From the NCBI GenBank assembly GCA_977006965.1, contig OZ345355.1, forward strand, positions 2,542,001-2,606,000: a DNA stretch of 64,000 nt, read 5' to 3'. Below the pieces are notes generated by a model, which saw only the letters and a list, made by a program, of their open reading frames with translations, ran no database searches and had not been told where the DNA came from. A program made the position numbers and the translations under genes. Below, piece by piece: positions 11,487-21,391 of the stretch (position 1 is its first letter; each line of letters opens with the position of its first letter). This DNA is from Phymatolithon calcareum (lineage: Eukaryota > Rhodophyta > Florideophyceae > Hapalidiales).

Positions 11487-11510
11487 ATGAGCTTGCTAGC
11501 TCAGCAATGA
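11487..11510 (+). promoter_or_regulatory. 7-codon uORF overlapping the SLAC1-like start
   Basis: ATG at 11487 opens a frame encoding MSLLAQQ. Its TGA (11508-11510) overlaps the next ATG (11507-11509) as ATGA. If the mRNA leader includes it, initiation at 11507 would depend on leaky scanning or reinitiation. A further in-frame ATG lies at 11513. Confidence 0.4.
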
Positions 11511-12697
11511 GGATGTCTTCACCGCATTTCGTTCACGATGGAGCACCATGGAAGAATTTTCTTGCACAATGGGACATCTCGCACTTTGCTATCCCGCTTG
11601 CCTTTGCCGCCTTTGCGGCAATGTGGAAATCTGCCTGTATGTTCTTCACCCGCATGTCCATCCCGCACCCTGTCTACATTGTGCTTTGGGCATACTCTCT
11701 CGTCATGCTTGTGATTGTGTTACTGCTCTACATCTCACGCTTAACAATCTGGCCGGGGGCTCTAAAATGGGATTTCGCCAACCCTCGTCTCGTCAACTTT
11801 TTCTTTGCCCCAGTCATCATCGGCTCACTACTGGTGATTGGAGCTCCTTCGTCAGTCATGTCTGCCTTGAGCCGTAAAGTTGCATTCTACGTTCTCGCCA
11901 CCTATCAACTTTTGCTGAGCGTCTTCCTATACGGAGAGTGGCTATTCGGTTCCGCTCTCATTGATGTTGTACATCCTATGGTTTTCATGCAAGTAATCGG
12001 CTACTTTCTGCTCTCCAACATCGCCTCGTCCGTGGTGATGACCGAAGAAGCTCTCGCCCTTTTCTCCGTCGGTGCGCTCTTCTGGGTTCTGATTTTCGTT
12101 ACGAATTTCCAGCATCTCAGCTCGACACTTTCTCGACGTGCCGAGCGCCCTGCACCAACATATTTCCTCTTCATCGCCCCGCCGGCACAAGCTGCCATTG
12201 CTCTCGCACAACTGTTTGCTGTATTCGGCCCAAGCCCGAACGTCGTCAGCGGCTTTCTCTCCCTATCGCCCACAGCCGTCGCAGGCTGGCCAGTACCAGC
12301 GCTTGTTGCTCTGTATATCGACCTATTCCTGTATATTGTCATGTTGCGAGTCCTCCCGTCTTTCTGGAGTCAGAAGTTCGGCGTTGTGTGTTGGGCGTAC
12401 ATCTTCCCCTTGTCAGCAGCCGCAAGTGCGACAATTGTAAGAAGCAGGAACGAGAACAAATTGTTTTGGCCCGTCCTCTCTGGACTGCTTGTGACAGTGG
12501 CAAGCATAGCGATGATTATTGTCTCGATTGCCACGAGCTGGGGCGTTTGGGCGCAACGAATACCAAAAAATCCTCCGGCATTGCAGGCGTACCAGAAATA
12601 CGTGAAGTCGATCAGAGGAATCAAAGTAGCCGACAGACGTGATCAGATTACAATTGACGGGGTTTCTTTGGCGGTACCCATGCCGGCCGAACCGTAA
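11507..12697 (+). CDS. SLAC1/TehA-family (TDT) ten-helix transporter or anion channel
   Basis: An intact 396-codon frame encodes a protein made almost wholly of hydrophobic helices. I count about ten, near residues 25-45, 52-76, 95-115, 124-146, 158-178, 182-202, 218-238, 258-282, 290-312 and 318-345. That is the count known for the TehA/SLAC1 fold. Family-like signatures are NFFFAPVIIGSLLVIGAP in helix 3, LFWVLIFVTNFQHL in helix 6 and PTYFLFIAPPAQAAIA in helix 7. Members act in the plasma membrane as anion channels or dicarboxylate/sulfite exporters; the substrate cannot be read here. The C-terminus is short and hydrophilic, with no long regulatory N-terminus as in plant SLAC1. It has no introns. 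The start at 11507 could instead be 11513. An F2 LINE sits about 110 bp after the stop, probably in the 3' flank or UTR. Confidence 0.8.
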   Translation: MRMSSPHFVHDGAPWKNFLAQWDISHFAIPLAFAAFAAMWKSACMFFTRMSIPHPVYIVLWAYSLVMLVIVLLLYISRLTIWPGALKWDFANPRLVNFFFAPVIIGSLLVIGAPSSVMSALSRKVAFYVLATYQLLLSVFLYGEWLFGSALIDVVHPMVFMQVIGYFLLSNIASSVVMTEEALALFSVGALFWVLIFVTNFQHLSSTLSRRAERPAPTYFLFIAPPAQAAIALAQLFAVFGPSPNVVSGFLSLSPTAVAGWPVPALVALYIDLFLYIVMLRVLPSFWSQKFGVVCWAYIFPLSAAASATIVRSRNENKLFWPVLSGLLVTVASIAMIIVSIATSWGVWAQRIPKNPPALQAYQKYVKSIRGIKVADRRDQITIDGVSLAVPMPAEP

Positions 12698-12809
12698 GCA
12701 AGTCCCATTTTTAAATTCCTTCCCTGTCCTATAGCATAGATTTTCCTCAATTTGAGCTTACTCCGACTTTGGACTTATTTCTCGCATAAATATACACGAA
12801 TATGGGAGT

Positions 12810-12961
12810 TTTTTTGCAACTGCTTTGTTGTTTTGAAAGCCCTCATTAACACTCCTAAGACTGTACGGGAGCAGCTTTTCATAACTTGTTCAATCTAGTA
12901 TATCGCCTGATCCCAAATACAGGGACTCGTCGTTCTCCATATTGTCAATTATGGTGACGAT
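12810..12961 (-). mobile_element. LINE-F2 insertion, 152 bp, with 12-bp TSD
   Basis: GAATATGGGAGT occurs at 12798-12809 and again at 12962-12973, flanking an inverted F2 3' end with its A-rich tail and the F2 end words (for example TTAGGAGTGTTAATGAGGGC on the minus strand). It lies just downstream of the SLAC1-like gene. Confidence 0.85.
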
Positions 12962-12973
12962 GAATATGGGAGT

Positions 12974-13329
12974 GTCGCGATGTCTCTCGTTTGATTCATG
13001 AAAAGCAATATTGAAGCTGAAGAAAAACCAGCTGCGTTGGCCTTAGGCCTTGTCGTAGGGCTTGCAGTGCCTTGCCGGAATTCAGAGTTCTGAAAACGTT
13101 ACCAAGAAAGCATTTAGCACGAGTAGCAAAATACTTCGCACTCCCTATTCGTAAAATCCTAATGCGTTTAGAGTATTCTCTAAACAAGACACAGCTCTAA
13201 AACTCAGAAGGAGGAAATAGAACAGGTCTTCAATAAGATTTTCAATGTAAACTATAGAGATCGACTTTACACTGTTCGCGGAACAGAATTTTCCTGCGCC
13301 AGTGACGCGTTAAGAGTCTGACTGCACAT
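12974..13329. other. no recognisable gene
   Basis: Only short open frames (up to 63 codons) are present, with no family motif. It may be the remaining 3' flank of the SLAC1-like gene. Confidence 0.35.
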
Positions 13330-13957
13330 TGAGTGACATTAAAAAAACGCACATAATAGTAGCCAATACTCTTCTTCATTTTGCCTCGCGACCAGGGAAA
13401 GGTAATCCACTGGCAAGACTCTGGTATCCTCTGGCATCGAAACGGAAAATCTGTCGCTCCCAACAATGTCGAACAGCTAAAAACATATGGAGAGAAATAA
13501 GAGCAAACTTTGCTCTCGTTTTTCTCCTGGCCATCAAATGGGCATTTGGAATGTTCCCGCCGATGAGCACCTCCGAGCTCATAGACCTAACTGGACAAAC
13601 TGGAAAGGATGCTATCGAAGATCTCAAGTCAGGCCTATCAAAAGACAAGCTATCATATGAAGAAAGTGCTTTTACAAGGAGGGCACTCGACGAAATACTT
13701 GCCATGTATCAGACGGCCAAGGCCACTCTCGAAACCTGAAACCCGCGACTCAAGACAGTGGAATATTTTTCCCCCTCGAGGCTCTAAGGCAGAGATAGGT
13801 TTTGATATTTCCGCCAGATCGTGTCGAAATCGACCACGCTAACATACAAGAACGATAGACCCTGTTTTTGGCCCAATGGCCTTCGCAAAGTTGCCCCAAG
13901 CGTCTGCAGATGCGTTGGTAACTTTTAAATAAAAAACTTACACTTCTTCTTCTTCTC
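13330..13957 (+). pseudogene. LINE-F1 C-terminal fragment
   Basis: The open stretch 13329-13739 encodes the end of an F1 ORF2: AIKWAFGMFPPMSTSELIDL, then GKDAIEDLKSGLSKDKLS and a terminal FTRRALDEI segment. It matches 18690-18880 and 55850-56053. The 3' UTR runs to CAGATGCGTTGGTAACTTTT, AAATAAA and a (TTC)n-like tail near 13957. The RT is absent. Confidence 0.8.
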
Positions 13958-14700
13958 GTTTTTCTCGAAAAAGAGAGACTATTCAGTACTCCCTCTTCTC
14001 GAGAGGATCCAGAAACGAGGACCTCTCTTTTACCACGTGGTAAAGCAATTTACGTCATGCGAGGAATGAAATCAGGATGCCATGTAATTTATGCGCTCTC
14101 TGGTATCGAGAATATTGTCACGAATTGGTATAGGAAGAGAAAAATTGGATTATTGGCACGTTGCAGTCCTAACGTATCTGATGAAGAAACTGTCGCACTT
14201 GACAGTTCCCTTCCACGTGGTTCTGTGCCAAAAGAAGAAAAGAAACTGAGATACAGTATGATAGAATGACGAAAAGAGAGGGAGACATTGCTGTGACGGA
14301 CTCATTGACAATCATTCAAAATTTGAATCACGCAAAGCAAGGTAGAAAACTTCGCGTGACTGTAGAAATGTAGAAACTGCGGTCTCATTTCTTTTTCTTC
14401 ACACGTGTAATATGCTGGCCGGAAACTCAGAATGGTTCACACTGTAATTGCGGCATATGACAGCGGCTCTTTCAAAACAGTTTCGGCATTAGCTGTCGTT
14501 TGTCCACGTTGACCTTGGCCAAATTTGCACAATCGTCGAAACTACGGCACTTCCAAACAAAAAGTCCGAGGGTCAGAGGACGTGAATTTCGCAATGAAGG
14601 AAATGATTACTTAAAGAATGACTAGCTTGTCTCCCCCAACTCTTCAGCCACTTCTCACCCATCGAACCGCGCTTCCGTGTCAACCAAGATTATATCCACC
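13958..14700. other. intergenic region and presumed promoter of the Spondin_N gene
   Basis: No conserved ORF was found; the 70-codon frame at 14057-14269 has no recognisable feature. The final 60 bases are pyrimidine-rich (CTTGTCTCCCCCAACTCTTC) and probably form the leader, ending in CCACCATGG. No convincing TATA box is visible. Confidence 0.35.
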
Positions 14701-15351
14701 ATGGCATCCTATACCACCTTCTTGATCGCAGCCTTCGTCTTAGTTGGTGTGTTCTCCGTGGAAGCGCACGGCAAGCCTACCAAATGCGCTGGAAGCAAGA
14801 AGTATAAGGTCACTTTCCACATGCGCTGGACAAAGGACAAGTTCGGCGACACCGTTCCTGACAACGCTATTTTCAGTCCGCTCACCGCCGCGGCTCACAA
14901 GAACCGCTATTCTCCTTTTGCGAAGTATGCCTACGCCACCAAGGAAGTCGAAATGGTTGCCGAATCAGGGAACAACATGATGCTGAAGGAGATGCTGGAG
15001 AAGAATCAAATGGTCGGTGACGTTGCCGCACTTTCAGAACCTACCAAGACCGACGGACCCGCCAGCGTTATGCTCACCCTTAATGCCGACAAGGGATACA
15101 CGCAAGTCAGTGCTATTGGCATGCTTGCACCGACGCCTGACTGGGTTGCCTTCATAAACAACGTCGACCTTTGCTACAAGGGCTACTGGTCGAAAGGGGT
15201 TGGAGGATACTTGTATGGATGGGACGCGGGTACCGAGAAGACCGCTGGCGAGAATCAGGAACCTCAGCAGAATATTTACCGCCTTCAGTCGCCCCGCTAT
15301 CCCGCCTATGAGAAGTACCCTGTCGGAATCTTCTACATCAAAGCAATGTAA
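14701..15351 (+). CDS. secreted Spondin_N-domain protein
   Basis: I place the start at the ATG at 14701, in the strong context CCACCATGG. The frame also extends upstream through a GTG at 14677, which is unlikely as a eukaryotic start. The 216-residue product begins with a typical signal peptide (hydrophobic core FLIAAFVLVGVFS, cleavage probably after VEA). The rest is a Spondin_N-like domain: KYKVTFHMRW strand, FSPLTAAAH, GMLAPTPDWVAFINNVDLC and the acidic loop YGWDAGTEKT. These match the family's conserved SPSxDWxxG-like and DAGT metal-site features. Spondin_N proteins are extracellular, and in animals they occur in matrix adhesion proteins. Here the domain stands alone and its role is unknown. 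It has no introns, and an AATAAA follows 90 bp after the stop. Confidence 0.8.
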   Translation: MASYTTFLIAAFVLVGVFSVEAHGKPTKCAGSKKYKVTFHMRWTKDKFGDTVPDNAIFSPLTAAAHKNRYSPFAKYAYATKEVEMVAESGNNMMLKEMLEKNQMVGDVAALSEPTKTDGPASVMLTLNADKGYTQVSAIGMLAPTPDWVAFINNVDLCYKGYWSKGVGGYLYGWDAGTEKTAGENQEPQQNIYRLQSPRYPAYEKYPVGIFYIKAM

Positions 15352-15441
15352 TGCGCCATCACGGGCACAGTTGTTCTTCAATCTTATTTGATTCTGCAGC
15401 TTTTCCTAACAGTATGCGGATAAAGAAGAGTAGATTAAGAA

Positions 15442-15447
15442 AATAAA
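15442..15447 (+). terminator. poly(A) signal of the Spondin_N gene
   Basis: A canonical AATAAA, in the context AAGAAAATAAAGATGC, lies 90 bp after the stop codon. Confidence 0.6.
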
Positions 15448-15639
15448 GATGCATTGAAGACGGGATCCGACCTTCAATCAATTTCTCTTTCCTCATCTGC
15501 AACATTGCATTGTTTTGAAATTATACCAGCAAGGGGCAATGGCCTACTACCCTCAAGTGGCTACTAGTTTACCCTCAGCTTATACAACGCAAAGCTGTAA
15601 AATGCCGAAAAGGATGTATGCTGCAAAATGCACTTTATC

Positions 15640-15967
15640 CACCAGATTGAATGGGCACTACTGAAGCAACAGGCTTTGGGAAAAGGGTTGGCTTTAGTGG
15701 GGCGGGGTATTTTAAACAAGCAAGAAACGAAGATTCCGAACTCGATGAAGCTCTCACAGTTATCTCAAACTAAATGCCCAAGCAACGACTTTCCGATGTT
15801 CAAAAAGAGATGCTGGAAATGGCAGTTAATACCGTCCAAAGAAAATGTGCGAAATCAAAATGAAAACGCATCTAAGGATTGTAGCGCAACGAAAAGTCTC
15901 TCAGGTGCAATGATAATTGACTAAGGGAGCTTCAATAAAACAGAAATCTATCCATCCATCCATCCTG
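15640..15967 (+). mobile_element. (TCCA)n-tailed retroposed element, copy 1
   Basis: This family also occurs at 19126-19350 (minus), 46235-46472 and, as 3' ends, at 16965, 22045 and perhaps 9945. Its 5' part encodes a conserved C-terminal peptide (best copy: ARNEDSELDEALTVISN then LSDIQNEMLEMAV), frameshifted here. The 3' part has AGTCTCTCAGGTGCAATGAT, an AATAAAA signal and an ATCCATCCATCC tail. The parent protein is unrecognised. Confidence 0.65.
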
Positions 15968-16499
15968 AAGCAACAGGAGAGATGTTCCGGCTCTTGAGCA
16001 CCTTATATGGGCTGAAAAGATCCACTGAACCTCCCAGGAGACAGCTACATTGCTATGCCCGTTATTTCAGACCAAACAAATCCCCATTACAGTCACATGA
16101 GGTTTTGTGACTTATTTTTCGCTAGACTGTACGGATTTTTTAAAAACCTCACAGTCTGGCGAAAATTCGGACAAGGCTTTCTCTGCATTGTGCAGCCCAA
16201 GAGGGTCCGTTAGCTGTGGATACCACCTCTAGCTTGACATTATGTATTTGGCAACCTCTGCTGTCGTCGCGAGAAAGATATTCATGCTGTTCTTCGATCC
16301 TTTAGTCATGAATGTCGCAAAACGGCAATGACCAGTTCAGAACAAAGAGTAAGTGTATTACCCTTTGCGAGCTCAGCGTTGTAGATCCTCGCGAATGTCC
16401 ACGTTCTGTTCAAGAATGTCGTCGCAAACCAGTTTGTCGTGGTGATCCGTTATGACAGCTGTTGGGAATGGGATGCAATAGCTACTTGACAGAGCGACG
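15968..16499. other. no gene; imperfect hairpin near 16117-16168
   Basis: TTTTCGCTAGACTGT and ACAGTCTGGCGAAAA form a 15-bp stem with one mismatch around about 20 bases. TGAGGTTTT/AAAACCTCA nearby is also complementary. It may be a decayed MITE, but no terminal duplication was found. Confidence 0.3.
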
Positions 16500-16625
16500 A
16501 CCTGGGAAAATAAATATGATGTGGAACATAAAACCACGAAAGAGTGAAATTCTCAAGCACAGAGGTATTCCGAAACACAATATCTACCTTGTGGGACGAG
16601 AGCTGCATCACACCTAGAGGTTCAT
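16500..16625 (+). pseudogene. LINE-F4 palm-end fragment
   Basis: The + strand encodes WNIKPRKSEILKHRG and NIYLVGRELHH, matching F4 WNTKPGKSEVLKYKG and FYLAGRELHQ. Fewer than 130 bases are preserved. Confidence 0.6.
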
Positions 16626-16639
16626 TTTGAACGCGGTAC

Positions 16640-16960
16640 GATCTACTACCAAGCCGCTTTGTAAAAGCAAACCAGTGACTCTGCATACGCTCCCGAAAGA
16701 TCTGCACATCTCGTAGAGAGGTGCAGAGGTGATACTACACTAGCTCAGAGTAAATTGCTGTCCTATTGTGGACCGCTTTCACCATGGACAGAGCATAGAT
16801 GAGTCGCTGCTCTAAGACCCAGTGTGCAAGATGTGCCCGCATGACGTCACGAAGACAGTGGAGCACCTAATTGTACGCTGCTCTGGCAGTTCATCGGAAG
16901 AATATGTGGCGAAACGATAGAATATCTGTGCTGCCAGACATCCGTAGAGATAATGTAATA
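16640..16960 (+). pseudogene. LINE-F6 (ingi-like) C-terminal fragment
   Basis: It matches the C-terminal end of the F6 element at 33914-34288. KPVTLHTLPKDLHIS is followed, after stops, by a CCHC-like segment (C-x2-C ... TVEHL.V.C). RNase H and RT are missing. Confidence 0.65.
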
Positions 16961-16964
16961 TTTG

Positions 16965-17037
16965 GGCAATGGATGGATGGATTTCTGTTTTATTGAAGCT
17001 CCCTTAGTCAATTATCAATGCTGAAGCCCTCCGACAA
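16965..17037 (-). mobile_element. (TCCA)n-family 3' end
   Basis: ATGGATGGATGGATTT is followed by the complement of the family terminus (TTTTATTGAAGCTCCCTTAG, then TCAATTATCA). It directly abuts the 5' truncation point of the next F1 LINE. Confidence 0.65.
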
Positions 17038-19125
17038 TCAGGCCACAGCTGCGTGGCAGTCTTAGATCTTAAAGCTGCCTACGACTCCGGACCAAGGAAT
17101 ATGCTTGCAGAGAGAATAAGGAAGGTGCTGGGACCAGAGATCGCCGAAATGGTTATTCCATTTCTGGATCCCTCATTCATAGAGACGAGAGACGACGAGG
17201 ATTCCGTGTGGTACACTATTGACAGAGGCGTTCCTCAGGGGTCCCCTCTCAGTCCGTGCCTGTATAATATCTTCATGGACACGTTTGCCGTTGCGCTAGA
17301 CTCCATTCCGAAGAATATCACAAACGAGCCCTGCAAAATGTTTGCAGACGACGTGAAATTGTCCGCAAAATCAGTGGAAGGCCTCCAAATTATCCTTGAT
17401 TTAGCCTCGAAGTGGGCACAGAGAAATGGTATCGTGTGGAACACCGTGAAAAGCGTAATCCTTTGGACTAAAGATACGGCAGGGCATAGCTTCCGGCTCT
17501 CAGGGCGGCGGCTACAGACTCTCCGGGAGGTAAAATACCTCAGGGTAACACTAACGGAACAGGGGAAAGATATCGCCGCGATGGAGACCAGAGAGCCGTT
17601 CGGTGAAGCGGTAAAGCATATCCAAGCAAACCAATCTTCGCAAGCACTTCGATCGAAATTTCTGGAAATGGAAAGAGACCGCCTAGAATCGAAGCGGAAA
17701 AGAAAGATACCATACGACAAAACAAGAGAATTGCCAGCAATCCTCAAGTTCCGCAAGGTGAAGCACAGACATCTCGCGCTGCAGGATGCCGCTCTTACTA
17801 TTTAGCGAGACACTCATAGAACGCATGGAGAACGAAGAAGGCCTGTATTAATCCGCAGAATGCAAGGCAAAAAGTGGTCGAGTCCAAGCACCAACAATCC
17901 CGTAGAGGACTGAGATAGGACTACTTTGAGTCCTGAGTTTTCCCGTCTGCCATTCTGGTGGACGTTTTGTGAGCTACAAAAACGTAGGTAGCACCAGAGG
18001 AAGCCTTGCCCATATCTTCGGAAGTCTGTGGGGCTTTTAAATAAACTTGAAAGGAAAAAAAACCGAACAGGGAGTCTCAGACATCAAACTGACAGACAGG
18101 ATCAAGAAATCCAAAAATGTGCTTGGATATCTCCGACGGCTGGGCATGTTTACTAATCGTGTCCATCCCGCGAGGGCGATTAGGCTGTACATATCGCTTG
18201 TGCAGTCAAGATGGGAATATGCTCTTCACCTCTCACCTTGGACCGCGAAGGTGGCCTCGGAAGTCAGGAAGGTTGAATCTATGTTTTTCGGGCAAATCCT
18301 TGGGAAACCAGGAAAAAGAAGCTTGGACAGGTACAGGGCCATGTGCCGAATACTCCAACCCAAGGGAAGAAGAGACGTCCTTGCAAGACGATTTGTACAA
18401 AGATTGATAAGAAGACGCGATGCGCTGATATCTGGTCCAACAACAGAGATCGCGAACAAGGAACGTCAAGAAGCGGAGAGAGATATTGTCCATGCGAAAG
18501 TGAATGGTTTCCTGTGCGAAGCAGCAAACGAAACGATAGCTACGACAAACATCAAGAAATACCTAAGAAACAAGATACTGGAGGCCGCAGAGGATGCTGA
18601 AAAGTCGAAAAAACGACCTATACCGCACGCGAAAGTGTCGTTACCGCGGCACCTTCTCTTCAAGTCAAGGAGACATAGAACACTTGCCACCAAGTAGTCA
18701 TTTGGAATGTTCCCTCCAATGAGCACCTCTACCCTTATCGAACTCACCGGCCAATGTGGAAAAGATGCCATCGAAGACGTGATAAATGGCCTCGCAAAGG
18801 ACAGACTCTCCAAAGAAGACAGCGCCTGGACTAAGCGAGCACTCGACGAGCTCCAAGCCATGTTTCAGGCTGTGGACAAGTAAGGACTACCCGCAACTTG
18901 AAATTACAGCGTGTCACAGGACAGGGGAGAAACTTTCCCCCTCGAGGTCCCGAAGGAGACCAGAGGTGGGTTTTTGTAGTCCAATGAGTCGTGTTACACC
19001 AACAAGAAAAGAAAACCCCTTCAGGACAGAATCTAGCCAAAACCCCTTGGCCTTAGGAAAGTTGCTCCGAGCGTCAGCAGATGCGTTGGTAACTTTTAAT
19101 AAAAATCTACCTTTCTTGTTCTTAG
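17038..19125 (+). pseudogene. LINE-F1 reverse transcriptase, split by an F5 insertion
   Basis: The RT palm runs from 17053: AVLDLKAAYDSGPRN, DRGVPQGSPLSPCLYNIFMD and MFADDVKLSAKSVEG. The frame breaks off at LTEQG where an F5 LINE has inserted. It resumes at 18073 with VSDIKLTDRIKKSKN, the thumb (VQSRWEYALHLSPWTAK) and a basic domain. The C-terminal module is RRHRTLATK, then a TAG in place of TGG (18695), then SFGMFPPMSTS. With the insertion removed, that TAG is the only obvious stop. It closely matches 54945-56264. The 5' half, including the endonuclease, is truncated at the (TCCA)n repeat. The 3' end is the F1 terminus near 19120. Confidence 0.85.
17565..18060 (+). mobile_element. LINE-F5 insertion, 496 bp, with 12-bp TSD
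   Basis: It is flanked by AACGGAACAGGG (17553-17564) and AACCGAACAGGG (18061-18072). The uninterrupted F1 copy at 55230 has the same site once. It encodes the F5 C-terminus (ERDRLESKRKRKIPYDK and FRKVKHRHLAL) with an internal deletion before ALTI. The 3' UTR ends GGGGCTTTTAAATAAACTTG and an A-rich tail. Confidence 0.9.
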
Positions 19126-19350
19126 TCAATTATCATTGCACCTGAGAGACTTTTCGTTTCGCTACAATCCTTCGCTTACGTTTTCATTTTGATTTCGCAC
19201 ATCTTCAACTGCCATTTCCAGCATCTCGTTTTGAATATCGGAAAGTCGTTGCTTGGGCTTTAAGTTTGAGATAACTGTGAGAGCTTCATCGAGTTCGGAA
19301 TCTTCGTTTCTTGCTTGTATTTGAGGAATGAGAAGTTGCTTCAAGGCTAT
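19126..19350 (-). mobile_element. (TCCA)n-family element, minus copy
   Basis: The minus frame 19344-19162 gives the cleanest version of the family's conserved peptide: QIQARNEDSELDEALTVISN, LKPKQRLSDIQNEM, LEMAVEDV. The simple-repeat tail is missing because the copy abuts the F1 tail. The encoded protein is not recognised. Confidence 0.6.
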
Positions 19351-19359
19351 ACCGACATC

Positions 19360-19592
19360 AGAAATGGGCAGTCAAGGATCATGGGGAGTTGGAGCACTCA
19401 AGAGAATCTTGAAGAAGCCGTCATGGACCCTGGCAGAAGAGATTGACGTGGCTAGAGCCATTGACGTGATTCTATGTAATTCCGATTAAGGAAGCTGAAT
19501 TTTCAATGCTAATAGAATATGCCTAGAAAGGTGCCGACTTTCCTCCAGTTGGGACGCATGGTACCTTCTCAATAAATCCATTTAATTACGAT
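19360..19592 (+). mobile_element. LINE-F3 3' fragment
   Basis: It encodes the last F3 residues (ILKKPSWTLAEEIDVARAID) and the full F3 3' UTR to TTTAATTACGA. Possible 10-bp duplications, CGACATCAGA and CGATATCAGA, lie at the two ends. Confidence 0.7.
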
Positions 19593-19684
19593 ATCAGATA
19601 ATTAATCAAGCGTCGCTGTCGAGAAAATCAATTCTTGGTGAGTACTTTGGTGTCGCAGCGTTAATTGAGCACTTGTAGAAAAAG

Positions 19685-19748
19685 AAGAAAGTAGATTTTT
19701 ATTTAAAAGTTACCAACGCATCTGCTGACGCTTGGGGCAACTTTTCGA
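19685..19748 (-). mobile_element. LINE-F1 3' end, about 64 bp
   Basis: GAAGAAAGTAGATTTTTATT then TAAAAGTTACCAACGCATCT is the complement of the F1 terminus. It is a minimal 5'-truncated copy; no clean duplication was found. Confidence 0.7.
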
Positions 19749-19754
19749 GTGCTA

Positions 19755-19990
19755 AGAAATTTGGCTTAATTTTGTCCTGGGAATTGAGCCCTTTGTGCTC
19801 CAATGCATTTTGACATCATAGCAGATGGGCACTGATGTGGCTGATGAGTGCAAAAGACTCAGACGTGCACTTGATCGTAGAGAAATACGAGTCAAGTGGG
19901 TCATGACCAGACTACAGTTTTTTAGAAAACCATTCAAAAAGTGAACCCTGTTACTTTTAAGTGAGGCGTTGGGAGCTTTTTTTAAAAAAG
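19755..19990 (+). pseudogene. LINE-F4 extreme C-terminal fragment
   Basis: The + strand gives ADECKRLRRALDRREIRVKW, matching the F4 segment EYECKRLTRALxGRE. The F4-like end GTTACTTTTAAGTGAGGCGT TGGGAGCTTTTTTTAAAAAA follows, in diverged form. Confidence 0.55.
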
Positions 19991-20741
19991 CTCAAAGAGC
20001 ATATAAGGACTTATTTAACGGGGGCTCTGTGAGGATTTATTCTTTTAAGAATAAATACTTACATAACCTAAGTATGACGGCTGGGTTCCCAAAAAGGGGA
20101 CCGGGAATGCCGAGACGCCTGTACTGGTCACTTCTCTCTGTGCTCTCCTGAAGAAGCAATGAGTCGAGAAAAACTTTTGATAGAAGACTTCTGCCTTCCT
20201 TCCAACTAAATGCTCTGATCGCGTGCTGTTGTATTTTTTGTTAGTGCGACACTAAATAAACGGGGCAGTGCGATCCAGAAGCAAGTACCAACAGGAACAT
20301 GGTGGCCCAATAGTTGTGTCTTATGTCTCTTGTTCGATTCCGAATCGTTAATTGGCATTGGAGTATGAAGCGCGCTCAGAAGGAGATGAAAGAAGGTAAC
20401 GAGATGACCAGCTACCGTGAGCATCCTAAATGGTTTCCAACCCGGGCCATCCCTTTAAAGGACGGCGGCTGAAGATTGGCTGCGTAGAGATTTAAATGTT
20501 TGTGCGGCTTAGAGCTGTTGTGACATCAAATACCACTTGTATCTGTTAATGTTTACTGTAGCCGTAAGGATGGGGAGTTGCTATAGGACAACTCCGAAAC
20601 CCGCATTAAAGAAGAAGAAGCGCGCTCATTGAGATCCAGTTAATCTGTCTCCGTCTTTCGCCTGTAATCTTGTTTCGCAGTCCGCGCCGCACTTCGCCCA
20701 TTGTCATAGGTCTATGCCTCGCGCAGAGATCCACGTCAGTA
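19991..20741. other. no recognisable gene
   Basis: There is no supported ORF. Around 20570-20620, GGACAACTCCGAAACCCGCA is followed by TTAAAGAAGAAGAAG, which resembles the end of a retroposed copy with a (GAA)n tail. I could not link it to a family. Confidence 0.3.
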
Positions 20742-21391
20742 GGATATCAAATATTGATGATTTTATTTGAAAGCTCCGAAAGCTTCATCTTGGAGTAACA
20801 GGACTGCTTTGAAAGATGCTCTAAGGTAAATTCCTCCTGAAACGGCTTTGATTTGTATTCCTCTGTCCATAAATGTTCTTGTGAGGTTCTCTCATTCAAA
20901 ATCAATTTAACTGCTCATCTTCAACGAGGCTGGAGTACGCTCTAATGCAACCACTTCAATTACTGTGGTAATCCTGCAAGAGACATGCGCTACTGATAAA
21001 AACCATAAACACTATGTAAAGGGCACTGCTAACTTGTGAGCTGTAGGAATTCATTGATCTGCCTTCTTCGTTCATCCCCTTCTTCCTGACAGACCCTGCG
21101 CCACTTTCTGAAGGGCTTGTGGAATTCTTCATGTTGCCCGAGAAACTCAGTGTCCTTATCTCTTCCAGAGTACTCTTTGCTTTCTTCGAGGTGTTTTATG
21201 TCATACGAGGCTTAATTTAAACCTTTGCGCTAAATGCCGCCTCCTAAACTATTGGTTGTTCTTGTCTATACAAAATTCGCATTCGGTCCTGGCTCTGCAC
21301 TCCCCTTTTCCGAACACATTCCCGTAGTATAAGCTTTCCGAGTATTCGATTGCCTGTAATCACTGCAAGTGACTCAAGGAAAAACGTCGAG
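20742..21391 (-). pseudogene. LINE-F4 decayed thumb and C-terminal region
   Basis: The minus strand shows, from 21390 down, remnants of the F4 thumb (SQDRMRILYRQ aligned to RRDRMRVLCRL) and the F4 3' end at 20750-20810 (complement of TTGGAGTAACAGG and TTATTTGAAAGCTCC). There are many stops. A fold-back palindrome sits at its 5' boundary. Confidence 0.6.

Noticed and set aside
11548-12642. Alternative-frame and minus-strand ORFs of 84-113 codons over the SLAC1-like gene
   Set aside because: Shadows of the 396-codon gene with no motif of their own.
14677-14700. Upstream extension of the Spondin_N gene to a GTG start
   Set aside because: GTG starts are not expected in a eukaryotic nuclear gene. 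ATG 14701 has a strong Kozak context and is followed at once by a signal peptide.
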